The translations under genes and the position numbers were made by a program. 64,000 nt of DNA. Source: Adineta vaga (lineage: Eukaryota > Rotifera). The notes beneath the pieces are model-generated. The model saw only the letters and a program-made list of their open reading frames with translations. It was not told where the DNA came from and did not search any database. Position 1 is the stretch's first letter; every line of letters begins with the position of its first letter. Of the stretch, positions 1 through 13,203 are shown piece after piece. Where the stretch lies: assembly GCA_021613535.1 (NCBI GenBank), contig CP075495.1, positions 12,834,001 through 12,898,000 on the forward strand, written 5' to 3'.

Positions 1-198
1 TTCCTTTTCTCTATCTATTGTTTCTTTTTGACTTCTTCTGAGTAGAGAACGTGATATATCATCCTGTCAAATATACTCTATTACTTCCCTGATTAGTAAT
101 AATGTCATGAGAAAAGAATACTTGAAAAAAACTAAAAATCAATCGAAAAAAGCGCAAATTTGTGTATAAAATCTATCTTAAATGTTTCATCATTTCGT

Positions 199-660
199 AT
201 GTTCAATGCATCTAATCCAACATCTCGTGATAATTCGTTTGTTCAATCATCAACCTCAGTATCAATCGAATATTTCGATGATCAAGATCTCTCCGCATTA
301 CAATTTTGGATGCTCATAGGTACTTCTGACATCTTCTTTCAACGTTTTCATTTCAGTTGAACCTAATAGGAATTTTCGTATCTTTCTTAATTCTTATATT
401 AATTGTTCTAAGTATAATTATATATTATGAATTATTTATTGAAAATAAAAATGAATTAACCGAAGAACATGCAACACGATTGAGAGATTTCAAAGTAAAA
501 TAATATCCTATTGAAATAATATAACTTTGCTTGTCTTGATTTTCTAAAGGAAATGACTGGTCTTGAAATTGAATTAGAAGATATTCGATCCATTTTAATG
601 AATGAATTTATTTTAGAAGCATGGAAACGTGAAAAACATAGACAAGAAAGACATATTTAA
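199..660 (+). CDS. Small single-pass membrane protein, unassigned (3 exons)
   Basis: Three exons join in one frame: 199-319, 370-494 and 550-660, giving 118 residues. Both introns (50 and 55 nt) have GT and AG ends. Splicing at 319/370 turns the end of exon 1 (LQFWMLI) smoothly into a long hydrophobic stretch (GIFVSFLILILIVLSIIIYY), a clear membrane segment at about residues 37-61. The part after it is polar and charged, rich in Glu, Lys and Arg, and may form a short helix or coiled coil, ending RQERHI. There is no signal peptide before the membrane segment. The ATG at 199 is the first in frame, but an upstream exon outside the recognised part cannot be excluded. I do not recognise the family. 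The splice model is well supported by phase; the function is unknown. Confidence 0.5.
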
Positions 661-715
661 ATAATAACCGGAATAAGATATTCACTCAGTGGCTGGGTGT
701 TTCTTTTGTTGTCTA

Positions 716-1369
716 CTACCAAGACAAATATATAAACATAGAATATAAGATCAAGAAAACAAATGAACAAGATAATTTTGTACTCATCGATGACAGCCAT
801 TGATTATTGGTTTGATTCGATAGTTGTTTTTGTAATTTCATACTACGATATTGATAATTGTCATTTTTTGAATAACGTCGATAATATTTTTGTACATCGA
901 TAATTAATCGAAAATTTTTTGTACGACATAAACCATCGAATTTTTGATTAATACCTGTTTGTTGTCCATTTGATGTTGAAATAAAATAATACGAATGTCC
1001 ATCGAGAAATTCCGGCATATTTGGATATGGTAAATATTTTGAAATCGATAATGTATATATCATACGTTTCGAACTATGAGGTTGATCACAACGAATCAAT
1101 GGTTGATATTTTTCTGTAAAACATAAATTATAATCGATTTCTGAAACTAAATATAATGTATTATATTCAACGGATGATGAAGGATGATTTGAATGTGGAC
1201 AAAGAAAATCAATTGTATCACCAAGACGAACATTAAATACCGATGATTTAGATTGAAAGAATGTATTTGAAGAATTCCATTCAATTTGATAGTTTTGTCG
1301 ACGACGAATTTGACAAGATGATAGATGAACAATATTTAAGATGAAATAAATAACGATTAAATATAACAT
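716..1369 (-). CDS. Ephrin (probably GPI-anchored), single exon
   Basis: A 217-residue protein read from one uninterrupted exon. Residues 1-19 form a signal peptide (MLYLIVIYFILNIVHLSSC). The rest follows the ephrin receptor-binding domain: W-x-SSN-x-F near residue 31, then the V-x-LGD-x-IDFLCP motif, LYLVSEIDYNLC, RCDQP, and the region EFLDGHSYYFISTSNGQ followed by a Cys close to FRLIIDV. The Cys pattern fits the disulfides of the domain. A basic and polar linker leads to a hydrophobic C-terminal tail (SCSFVFLILYSMFIYLSW) with no cytoplasmic part, which is how GPI-anchored (A-type) ephrins end. Ephrins bind Eph receptor kinases on adjacent cells to guide migration and adhesion. It lies divergent to the plexin, 2.8 kb away. 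Lack of introns is unusual among the genes here. Family call confident; A-type assignment inferred. Confidence 0.85.
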   Translation of the reverse strand: MLYLIVIYFILNIVHLSSCQIRRRQNYQIEWNSSNTFFQSKSSVFNVRLGDTIDFLCPHSNHPSSSVEYNTLYLVSEIDYNLCFTEKYQPLIRCDQPHSSKRMIYTLSISKYLPYPNMPEFLDGHSYYFISTSNGQQTGINQKFDGLCRTKNFRLIIDVQKYYRRYSKNDNYQYRSMKLQKQLSNQTNNQWLSSMSTKLSCSFVFLILYSMFIYLSW

Positions 1370-4148
1370 AATTTCTATAGAATAATTGTGAACTTCAGAA
1401 AAATAAGATGAATTTTTTTCTGAAATAATCCGATGTTCAATTCTATTTATCTATATATAGAGACGATGTGCTGAGATTACATAATCAATGACAAGCTGTG
1501 AGATTGTGACAAACATCATGTGCGTGTCTAATTTTTCTTTTTCGTATTGAACATTCCAAATTCTCTCTCTCGTTCTCTTTCTCTCTGTCTGATGACAAGC
1601 TATACATTCGAAGGTGATTTGTTGTCAAACGATGTTCATTAGTCAAGATTATACCGCTTCGATAAAATCGTAAAGAAACAAGACAAGAAGAAGAAAAATT
1701 AGATTCACACTTTTCGTTCAAGCATCTCTGATGATGAATGATGACAAGAGGTGATTTATATTCACTGATGATGATTCAATCTATGTTTACAGTTGAGAAA
1801 ATAGATAATGCCTAAAGGTATTTTGTCTTCGTATCATTGTTATTGTTGTTATTATTATTATTCTTCTTTTTCGTGAAGATAAACGTAGTGGTATGGATCA
1901 ACAACATTCTTTAATTGATTTTATGTACAGTTTTGTTTATCTATGAGAAATTATATTCACAGTTAAGGTTCATTTGATTCATTCGGTGATGTGTCATTGA
2001 TTTTTCAAATGACTTAAAGGTGTTATTTGTCTGCATTTATTAACATATACACACAAGTTATAAACTGTGTGACTTACAAAATTCTATGTTGATTGACAAG
2101 AATTGAAGATAAACTGAATTAATAATGTTAGTTTAGAGTTTGTATTTATATCTTTTCTTTTCTTTTTTTTTATTACTTCAAACAAGAAATTATCAGTAAG
2201 TAGGTTCGCTGTTCCTATCTATATCTTGCTTTTATCAAGTTGATAATCGGAATTTACTGACATTGTGTCTGTCTACCAGTTAAGTATAGAAGAAAAAAAG
2301 GAAGAAAAAGAAAAAACGACAAAAGTAAAGAAGATGACATTAAAACGAATGGAAAAGAAACTTTGTTTCATTTTTCTATAATCGAATATAGAAGATATTG
2401 TTTTATGATGTATCAAATCTCAAAGGTCTTCTCATCGATTACCGATTGAACAACAGCAATGTCCATGACTTTATTCTTTTCAACTATTTACTTGTTCTTT
2501 TTGCTTGATTAATATAAGAAAGCAAAAAAGAAGGCAAACTACTTATCAGCTTGAACGAACACAACAATAATATTTGATGTCCTTCATCTGATATATATAT
2601 ATATATATATACATAAAGAGATGTAGACGGACAAACGTTCAAACAATCGGTCAGAAAGAAGCTCAACAATGGTATGCATGCAAACTCGATCTCTCTTTAA
2701 CAACGGTCGAAGAAATGAACTAGTCGTATGTCTATATGTTGTTTTTACTTTTTTCTTGATGCTCTTGACTTTATGTAAAGATGGTCAGTAGTTGACAACA
2801 TGATAGACAATAGAACGAACAGCGACAATATTAAAGAAATGAAAACTACCGATCACCATTTCATTCGTGAGTCGATAACAATACAACGGTTAAATATACA
2901 GTCAGACATGTTGTTATAACTTCATATTTAGATCGTTTAGTCTCTTGAGAAAGAAAGAAAGAATGAATGAATGAAAATTAATATGATTATATGACACCAG
3001 CATAAGAGCGAAAATGTCTTACTTCTTCATAATCGTTCTAGTAGCCTTTTAGATTGAACAGCTTATGTTATCTATATCTACATATTTTCATCTTTAGGGA
3101 AAAAAGAAAAATTAACTATCATCATATTCCATTTTTTTGGCATTCTAATTAGTATAGAAGCACCGACTCGTGCAAGATATATATATATATATACAAACAT
3201 ACACATATAATACGTTCTCGTTGATATGTTTGTTCTTTCTTTCACTTACTCACTCATTGACTCGTTTCTCTCCTTCGTCTATGTTCTTGCATGTAGTACA
3301 AGCAACAACTAACTGCTGCATGTCTGTCAAAGCTAAACTTGTCCCGACTAATCGAAATATCGTCTGTGATAGATGTATGTATGTATGTATGTTGACCGAC
3401 CCACCACCATCATCATTGAATGACTGACGTTATTTGGAATTATAAGAAAGAAAGAGCGAATTAACCTAACTAATCATTGTCTGATATTATAGAAAATGTG
3501 TGGATTGATCATTTGCTTCATCTCTCTTTTCTTATTATATATATATATACAGATATCGGAAACGATCTGTCTCTGCTCTAGTTCTTCTCTCATTTGTTGT
3601 GTAAGCAAAGACGGAGAGCAAAGAATTCTGTGCGTGCATGTCTCTCTCTCCCTCTTCCCTCCTTTTATCTATCACTTGTGTGCATACATATATATATATA
3701 CAACGAGCATCTAAAACAGGTAATCGATAATGTTGTAGAACGATGATGGTGACGACATATCTAAGCAGCACTTCCTAATGAGAGCATTTTTTGTTAGATC
3801 TTCTTTTTTTCTCTTTCAAACAATTACATAATCTTATGAAGATTTTCTATTGCTTTGTACGTGCTTGTATGTCTGTGAACGAAAAAAAAATACGTTTTTG
3901 TGATGGTAGTATGCTTTGACAAGTGGGTGGAGTACAAAAAAAGATGGAGAAGAACAAAGTTTCAGTATGTTTATTCAATCATTCCTTGAGCTGACCGATG
4001 AACAATTTACATACACACCAATACACTTGCACAATCGTCATTTGATGTCAAATGACAGGAGAAAAAAATGATCTTCAAAAGGATTAGTTATTCGATTTAG
4101 AAGTTTCTTTTTTCTTTTCTTTTTAGATTTGAATGTGTTCATTAGATA
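1370..4148. other. Gene-free interval between ephrin and plexin
   Basis: About 2.8 kb of AT-rich DNA separating two divergently transcribed guidance genes, so it should hold both promoters. It contains several TA dinucleotide runs (2591-2611, near 3179-3193 and 3535-3550), CT-rich patches near 1560-1590 and GTAT repeats near 3375-3390. Open frames here are short, often start on non-ATG codons and have low-complexity composition. I see no convincing gene. Confidence 0.5.
2591..2611. repeat. TA dinucleotide microsatellite
   Basis: An uninterrupted alternating AT run of about 21 bases in the ephrin-plexin intergenic region. Confidence 0.9.
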
Positions 4149-7100
4149 ATGTGGAGATTTTATCAACGATGTCTTCTTTGCTTATGGAGTCTTTTATTTC
4201 AAAACAATATCGTTCAAACGTCATATATTCGTCATCTTACTTTACCTAATCAAATCAATCATCTAACGTATTCTTCTTCTTTAAAATGGCTCTATGTAGC
4301 ATCCGTTGATTCACTTGCTATCTATGATAATAATTTAACACTATTACAAAATATTTCTTCACAAAATTCGTATTCAAATGATTATGAATTATGTAAAATG
4401 AATCCCTGTCAATGTTTACATAATTCATTGAATAATAATAGTAATGATGATTTAATCGCAGACAGAAATCGTCGTTCAAAATTTTCACGATCAATAGATT
4501 CATCAAATCGTATTGATTCAAATAATTATAATCTTATACTCTATCTCGAACATGAGAATAAACTAGACAATAAACCATATTTAATTGATTGTTGGTCACT
4601 TCAATCAGGTTCATGTATTATTCGAAATGCATTAAATCTATCAGATATTTATTATTCGCAAACAACATTAGATGCTGATCAAAATCCATCGCAAAAATTT
4701 TTATTTAATACTGATTTAACGATTCCCAATCATATAATTCCGTTTCATTTAAAATTAAACAAATGTAATAATACACCAATCTATTTATTCTTATCATCAA
4801 CATTAAAAAAGAATTTTGTTATGATGAATAATAAAGAAAAAATAGATAATTTAACTGAACATTTCTATCTTCAATGCCTTGAACAATCACAAGGACGTAC
4901 CATTGCGTTAAGAGCATTTGTCTTCAATAATGGAATGAAAAAAACTCCACACTATGTAAACAAACAATTGATTTTAACGGACATGTCATCACAAAATGTT
5001 ACTATTGTTCAAGATTCAATTATAAAACGACAAGTTCTTAATAATACGAACTCCATCAATGTAACAAGGTCATCTTCACTTGACAATAGTACACATTTAA
5101 TATCAAGTAGAAGTATTTCTCAATTCTCATCAACTTTACCTACGATTTCTGACGATCATGTAACAAATCAAAACTATAATAAGACGTCATCATCAAATCG
5201 TCTAGTCGACAGACAAAATCCATTTTTAAACATTAATGATTATTGTCCGGAACAATTATCTGTTGTACGTTCAATTTATACAGATTTTTTTGAACGTGAA
5301 TCACCAGATAAATTTCGATTATTTCAAGATGTTATTTATGATAAAAAAGATTCTGCTATCTATGTTTTTACGAATCAACAATATGTTAGTAAAGTTGTTC
5401 GTCTATGTGAAGGACAAATTTCATTTCGACATTATGTTGAATTACAAATCAATTGTGGAATTGATTATACACTTATACAAAAAGTGAAATTAATTCAAAT
5501 GAAAAATAATAAACAATATTTATTAACTATAGCATCAAAACCTAAAACATTGAATAGTCTCGAACCATCTATGAATAGTCATTCAGCAATATGTCTATAT
5601 GATTTTGATCAAATAAGAAATGCATTTATTAATAATATACTCGATTTAGCAAAAGGAAATGTTTCACTTGGTATGGCTTGGTTACATGGAGAATCAGTTA
5701 TTGTAAGTAGAGAAGAAAGTTCTGGGAAAATCATTTATCTATTAGAATTAATTCGTATAGCCACAATATCCGACACCATATGGAAATCTTGCTCGATGTT
5801 CAACAACACGTGATGCAAGTTATCTAATGATTTTCGAAGGTCCAACAAATATTATTTCAGAACCAGTGATTACTTTCCTATCTGATCAATTAACTGCTCT
5901 CGAAGCAGCTGTCATCAATAACTATATTGTTGTTTTAACTGGTACGGCTGATGGAAAAATCAAAAAGGTAAATGATATCCAGAAGAATTTTTATACAAGA
6001 AAACAAAACAGTGTTTTTAAATGATTTTATTAGATTAGTATTCAACCAACGACGAAAAAAACTCATCAATTTGAAGAAATTTTTGTTGATTTTAATCATT
6101 CAATTCTTCGTGATATGAAATTAGATGAGAATAATCGATTTTTATATGGAGCAACAAAAACTCGAGTAACGCAAAGAGATTTGTTTATTTATTTGACATT
6201 GTTTTCATTTTAAATTTTAATAGCTCTTTCAAGTTGATCTTCATGATTGTGATCGACATAAAACATGTTTATCATGTCTTTCAATGCAAAATCCATTTTG
6301 TGGATGGAGTACAACATTAAATCGGTAAAATTGATCTCCATAACTCAATTCTAATTGTTTTCTTTTGTTCTTTTTTATTCAGTTGTACCATTCATACAAA
6401 TGAAATTAGTAGTACACAACGTTTTAGTTGGTTACAAATGAATGATAATTGTCCAAATATTGTAGAAATTATACCAGCATTTGTTTCAAATGCAAAGTCA
6501 AGCAAAGTAAAATATCTTTTTTTGCTATGGATTGTATTCATTTTCTGAAAGTTTTTAGTTACGTTTAAAAGTCGATAGTGTCCCTGATGATCCGTCATCA
6601 AGATATTCATGTTCATTTGGTATATCTTCACTATTAAGAGAAGTAGAAGAACATGATAATGACAAACCAATTTATATATCCAATGCAATTAAATATGATA
6701 ATTATATTGAATGTTTTTCACCTCCAGCTGAAACATTATCTAATATAAGTCATGGTATAAAGCATTGATTTCATTCTTCATATATATCCTTTTCGAATAG
6801 AAACAAATGCTTTTAAAGAAATATGATACCTCGAGAGATACGATAGTCTCGTCTGTATTAATTTATCAACCATCATCATACTTTATCTAATGTAGTATTT
6901 AGGCATTTCTGTAACATAATAGACAAGTTCACCCACAGTGATTATCTTGTTATGTATCGATTGAAATTAGATAATAGAAAAGTGTTATATTTATAAATAT
7001 TGAATGTCTAGACAAACTCATGTAGTTCTGCACAGTATGTCGAGAGAATATACTATTATTCCTGTCATTCTCGATGGATATCAATGATTTTATAATCTTT

Positions 7101-10100
7101 TTTTTTTCTTATGATTTAGATTCTCTTATCATTCGTCTATTTTATAATGATATTATTTTAACGGAAAAAAATGTGACTTTCTATGATTGTTCATTATATT
7201 TAACGTAAATATTTCTCTTTTTTTATACGTAGAGATTTTCTTTAGATAAAATTTCATTCTAGTTGTACATCATGTGTGAACAATTCATTCGACTGTACAT
7301 GGAATTTAATAGAAGCGAAATGTATGGATAATAATATAATTGTTAATAAGAATGACACTCTAATTAGTAACTTTTCAACTTATCAATGTCCACGATATAA
7401 TGTTTCAAAATATGAAATATTCATTGCTGATGGTGATGAATTTATACTTGGTAATAAAGATCGAGTCATTATTCAAACAATGGCATTAAAATATCGGATT
7501 CAAAAATATTTTCGTTGCGTATTAATATTGAACAATGGTAGTCTTGTGTTAACGGTTGGAAAGATTCAAAATGATTCATTAATATGTGAACCATTTCGGG
7601 TATAGTCTTTAACAAGAATTATTAGAATTAAGTGTTCTCTTTTGTTTTTGTCATATAGGTTTTTTATGATAAAGATATGGGTCAACAAAATTTATTGTTT
7701 GAAATTCAATGGGCTGAGTGTGACAATGATGAATGTACGTTTAAAAAATTAGAAACATCAACAAACTTTACAGGTAACAAGTCGATCAAATGAATCGTTT
7801 GGTTCTATTATCTTTCATTTAATATAGTAAATATCTATAAATGTAAATATTTGGCTGATTCATGTGGTTCATGTATATTACTTCATGATGATTATCGTTG
7901 TCTATGGTGTGAAACCGATAAATCTTGTCGACACGAAATCAATTCATCGATGTGTGAATCGAAACATATCATTAGTTCATCAATGGGTGTTTGTCCAGAT
8001 CCACGTTTAACACAAATACATCCACTCATAGGTCCACAATATGGTCGAACACCCATTCAAATATATGGCTCAAGTTTAGGAAAAAAACCACAGGATATAT
8101 CTGTTGTTCTTATCCATTCAAATCAAACGGAATATCAATGTGAAATTCAAAATGATTCGTTTATCGTTGCACAATCTTTTGTATGTCAACCATCATCTTT
8201 ATCCATTGGAATATATACAATTAAAGTTACTGTACATTCAGTTGTTAGTAAAGATCGACCACTTTTTCATATTGTGGTAAGAAGACTTTAGATTTGAAGA
8301 AGAAAAAAGATGAGTTGTTCTTTTATTGTCTTTCTTTGTTTAAATAGAAACCAATAATTAATGATATTTATCCAAATATTGGTCCTCGATCAGGTGGTAC
8401 ACTACTTTCAGTGAAAGGAAAACATTTAAGTATTGGAAATAGAATCAATATATTTGTTGGACATCAACCATGTATTCTTATGGAAAATGAAGAAACACTG
8501 ACGACGAGTACATTAATAGATAATGAAAATAATCCTTTATTCGTTCCATCAACATCGATCTTGGAAACAAATGATGAAAATGACGAAGAAATTATCAAAT
8601 GTCGAACATCGAAATTAATAGATATGAATGACGAGAATCTAAATCGACAACAAAGATTTGTTAAACGACATGCATTATGGATTGGTACGATTACAATTTT
8701 AATTGATAATTTTACAGAAACATATTCGAATATTACTTATTCCTATACAGAAGTAAGAGATCGTTGTTGATAGTTTGATGAATTTATATCGTTCTATTTA
8801 CAGTAAACCATCACATTCATATTTTTAGGATCCATATGTGAATAATTTAAGTCGATATTCTGGTATTCAAAGTGGTGGTTTACCTTTTCTTGTTCATGGA
8901 ATTAATTTCGATTCTATTCAAATACCACAATTCTTTGTTGAATCAAATCAAAAACAAATATTTCTGGAGGTATGTCAATGTTTTGATCAATTATCAATGT
9001 AATTCTACATCGAAAACTTCTCTTTAGCCTTGTACAGTAAAAACATCGGAAACTTTGCTTTGTTTTGGTCCATCATTTGGGTGGCTAGGAAATGAAACAA
9101 ATCCAACTATATCATCTTCGGTTGACTCAACAACATCAACCATTCCTTCTCTCTTAAATCCTCAATCATTTTCATATAATCATTGTCTAGAATTTAAATT
9201 TGGTTTCTTTATGGATGATGTCGAATTAGTTCGAAATATATCAACATATCGTGAAATTTTCTTACTTTGTCCAGATCCAATTATATATCCATTTAATAAT
9301 GATGGAAAACGTATTCAATATCGTTATGATTATTTAACTATTGAAGGTTCAAATCTGTTGGATGTTGCGACAATACATGATTATTCCATAACAATTGGTT
9401 CATTTCCATGTAATATAACATCAATATCAGATAAACAAATTGTATGTCAACCAACAAATCGTACGATCGAAAAATTAATTCGAAAGAAACGCATGATATT
9501 GAATATCAATACGAAAGATAATGAACAAGCCATTGTACGAGTAAGTATTCAATTTTGAATCCTAAGTGAAATTTAACTGTCTGTTAATGATCTCTTGAAA
9601 TTTATTAGGTAACATTAGGTCGTCGAATTTATACATTAGGTATATTAACATATATATCCAATATGGAAAAACGTTCATTAGTTCTGTATTATATCATTGC
9701 CAGTGTTTGTGGATTTCTTTTAACGGTATTTATTATAATTGTATCGATTATTTTTCGACGAATCAATACTAAACGTACGCGACAATTGAATCGTCTACAA
9801 AATCAAATCGATACACTTGAAATGCGTGTTGCACGTGAATGCAAAGAAGGTTTGTTTCTTCATTACTTAATTCTCAAGAAACATAAATAATTAAAATTAT
9901 CCTTTGATTTTTTTTTGTCATAGCTTTTGCTGAACTTCAAACAGATATTGGAGAAATAACAAATGATTTATCCCATTCAGGTGTACCGTATCATGATTAT
10001 CGTACATTTTGTATGAAAGTATTATTTCCCAATGCGACTGAGGAAGATAAATATATGATGCTTCATAACATTGAAATACCCGTAAGAAATAATTGACAAA

Positions 10101-12543
10101 TAATTTCTTGATTTTATAGAATATGTCATAATATTGTAGCTTGAAACGAATCGACGAAATAGTGTTCGGCAAGGTCTTCATCTTCTGGCTCAATCTTTAT
10201 ATAATCGTCATTTTCTTCTATTAATCATTCGAACATTAGAAACAGATAAAATCAATTTTCGTTTACAAGATCGTATGCAATTTGCATCTTTGATCAGTAT
10301 TCTTCTTCAAGATAATATTGAATATTTTACGGAGTATGTTTTAATTTCAAAGAAAACAAAAACACATTTATTTTGACACATTGATAAACTTTACTTTTAG
10401 AATACTGAAAACATTATTGAAAGAATTGATTGATAAATCCTTACAACAAGATCGAAATAATAGTAAAATTTTATTGAGAAGTAATGCATCAATAGCAGAG
10501 AAAATGCTTTCAAATTGGTTTGCTTTTCTCCTTTTTGGTTACGTTAAAGTAAAATATGATAATAATTTCGAATAGAAAAAAGTAGAATTCTCTATGTTAT
10601 AGGAACGTCTTGGTTCACCTTTGTACATATTATTTCAATCAATTAAGCAACAAATTCAAAAAGGTCCTATCGATTGTTTCACAAGTGAATCAAGATATTC
10701 GTTGAGTGAAGATAAACTTCTTCGACAACATATTGATTATTCATCCATGGTGAGAATTATTTTGATATATGAAATCAATGAATTAATATTTCGTTGTAGA
10801 TTATATATGTTGTTCAAACTGAAGATGGTAAATCTCATCTTATTTCAACACCGGTGCCAATAAAAGTGCTTAGTTGTGATTCAATAACACAGGTGAAAGA
10901 GAAAATAGTCGATCATTTTTATAAGAATATTCCCTTTTCAAAACGTCCACCAATTGAAGATTTTGATTTGGGTATGTACGAAAAAGAAAATACATTGACC
11001 GATAAACTAATCACTGTGTTATAGAATGGAGAAGTGGATCACGTATGAAATTACTACGTGATGATGATAGAATTGATAATCCTGATTCGAATGGTTTTAT
11101 TCAACTACAAACATTAGCGTCCTACAAAGTAGAAAATAATAGAAGTTGAATTTAATTGAAATTGAATCGTTTCTTTTAGGTTCATGATGGTGCTCGATTA
11201 TTTCTAAGTTTAAAATCTGGTACAAATTATACAAACACTTCATCATTAACAAATTCTCAAATAAATTCATCAGGGATAACAAACGGTTTAACTAGTTGTT
11301 ATCCAACGAATAATTCGTGTTGTATCAAAACTACCGATGCCGATCATAGTTGGCAATCACTACAAGGACATGGTAATACAATTGTGATGTTCGTTCTCAA
11401 ATGATTATTATGTTTTTTTTTCTTTATAGAAAATCAAATATTGTTGAATTCTTCCAGAGAATTGTTAACTTTACGAAAAGAGCATCGTCTAAGTAGTACA
11501 ATCCAATCGCAGCAATCATTCTCACATTCTCGACTAGAACCAAATACACGTTTTTATCATTTAGTAAGTTCATGTTCGTTTTCGAAGATCGCTTTGCTTT
11601 GAGAAGTGTCTCTTTACTTTTTTTAGGTAAAACCAACAGATCGAGAAGATGATGATCGAACATTAGTAACAAACAATCTTGTTTCTGAAGTTTATTTAAC
11701 ACGTTTATTAGCAACGAAAGGTTCATTACAGCAATATATTGATAAATTTTTCGATACTATCTTTTGTTTGGTTGATTTACCATTACCAATCAAATATTTT
11801 TTTGATTTTCTTGATGAACAAGCAGAATATCATCAAATATCCGATGCAAATATTACACATACATGGAAGAGTAACAGGTTTGATTAAAAAAAAAGTAATA
11901 ATCATCTTTTTCACATATATTTCTTTTAGTTTACCTTTACGATTCTTTGTAAATATAATTAAAAATCCTGATTTCATATTTGATATACAAAAAACGAATG
12001 TTATTGATGCATCTTTATCAGTTATTGCACAAATGTTTATGGATAGCTGTGCTGCTGGTAGTCATCAATTAACAAAAGATTCACCATCATCGAAACTTTT
12101 ATTCTATCGTGATGTACAAAAATATAAGATATTAGTTGAAAAGTAAGTACAGACATTGAATATTTTCAACATATTATTCTATTTAATCAAATATTTTCCA
12201 GATATTATACTGCTATTTCTTCTTCCTCTCCATCTGTATCTATGAATGATCTTGATCGAATTACGACATCGTTAAAAGAACAAGATCAACAAGTAAAGTT
12301 GAAATACATAATATAGAAATGAATATTTGTTTTTAAATCTCTTTATAGAATTTATCTCATCGACGAACGAATGAATTTAATCGATCATATGCTTTATTTA
12401 AATTATACAATGAATTTATTAGTCCTTATAAGAATAGTTTACGCATAGCAATGACAAATGACTTGCATAGCAAACAGTACCGAATGACAACATTATTTGA
12501 ACAAATTGTTAATCATATGGATAGTTTTGAGCTTGATATTTAA
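4149..12543 (+). CDS. Plexin (semaphorin receptor), multi-exon
   Basis: A plexin of roughly 2,000 residues in many exons. Signal peptide at the start ([18 protein letters not shown]), then a sema domain (exon 1 4149-5702, exon 2 5761-5967, exon 3 from 6034). A PSI domain is at about 6224-6400 ([17 protein letters not shown]), with a second Cys-rich unit near 7262-7330 and a third near 7850-7990 (CGSCILL, RCLWC). IPT/TIG domains follow from 8020 to about 9560 ([45 protein letters not shown]). The membrane helix is at about 9675-9757. The cytoplasmic part has plexin hallmarks: [13 protein letters not shown], then the split RasGAP. Its two arginine motifs are IIRTLE (near 10225) and [16 protein letters not shown] (near 10470). 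The inserted Rho-binding domain has [15 protein letters not shown]. The C-terminal half has [12 protein letters not shown] and [20 protein letters not shown]. Both GAP arginines are kept, so it is probably active toward Rap/Ras-type GTPases. Its sema domain has a Ser/Asn-rich insertion. Subclass (A or B) not decided. Confidence 0.93.
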
Positions 12544-13203
12544 GATGTTTGTTTTGTTTTTCTTTGTTTGATCAACACAACATTTTTATGTTAATTATAG
12601 GAGATCAAAACTATGATCTTCAAAAATAACTATCTTTGTTTGATAATAAATTTGAAGGAAAAAGCATTTCTATTCGAAGATCCTTAATACTGATAGAATT
12701 CGCAATATGGAAAATGAGTTACAATGCATTACAATACATTTTCTATTGTTCGATTAGTATCTAACAAGGATGTAAGAAGGAACAACACATTTGTACAGAG
12801 AATATCGTTTGAAAAGATCTAGACTATGGAAATTTGAATAGAATACTGATTGTTTTCCTTTCATATGAAAGTATTATCGTACAGAAACTAATTTGTAAAT
12901 CACTATATAGACTTTCAATTATGAAGTAAAGAATTCAAAAGGTTACTTAATCATAAGTACTATCGAAACATTTAAGAAGCATAGTTTTCAACGTTGAATT
13001 TAGATTAACAGAACTCGATTGATATGATGATTAATGTATTTTTAGTAGTTTCTGTTTAATGAAGATAAAAGCGAAGCATTCCTTTGTTGTAAAAAAAAAC
13101 AAGACAGTATTATAAATTAATTTTGTTGATCGTTATATAAAAGCAATAGTAATCATCACAGCTACGCACACACTACGTAGTTCAGCAATAGGTTATCACA
13201 TAT
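12544..13203. other. Convergent 3' interval, plexin / aldo-keto reductase
   Basis: AT-rich sequence between two converging genes, presumably 3' UTRs. An AATAAA at 12645-12650 is about 100 bases past the plexin stop. No coding signal seen. Confidence 0.5.
12645..12650 (+). terminator. Candidate poly(A) signal of the plexin gene
   Basis: A perfect AATAAA about 100 nt after the plexin stop codon, on the coding strand. The hexamer is common in AT-rich DNA, so this rests on position alone. Confidence 0.4.
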
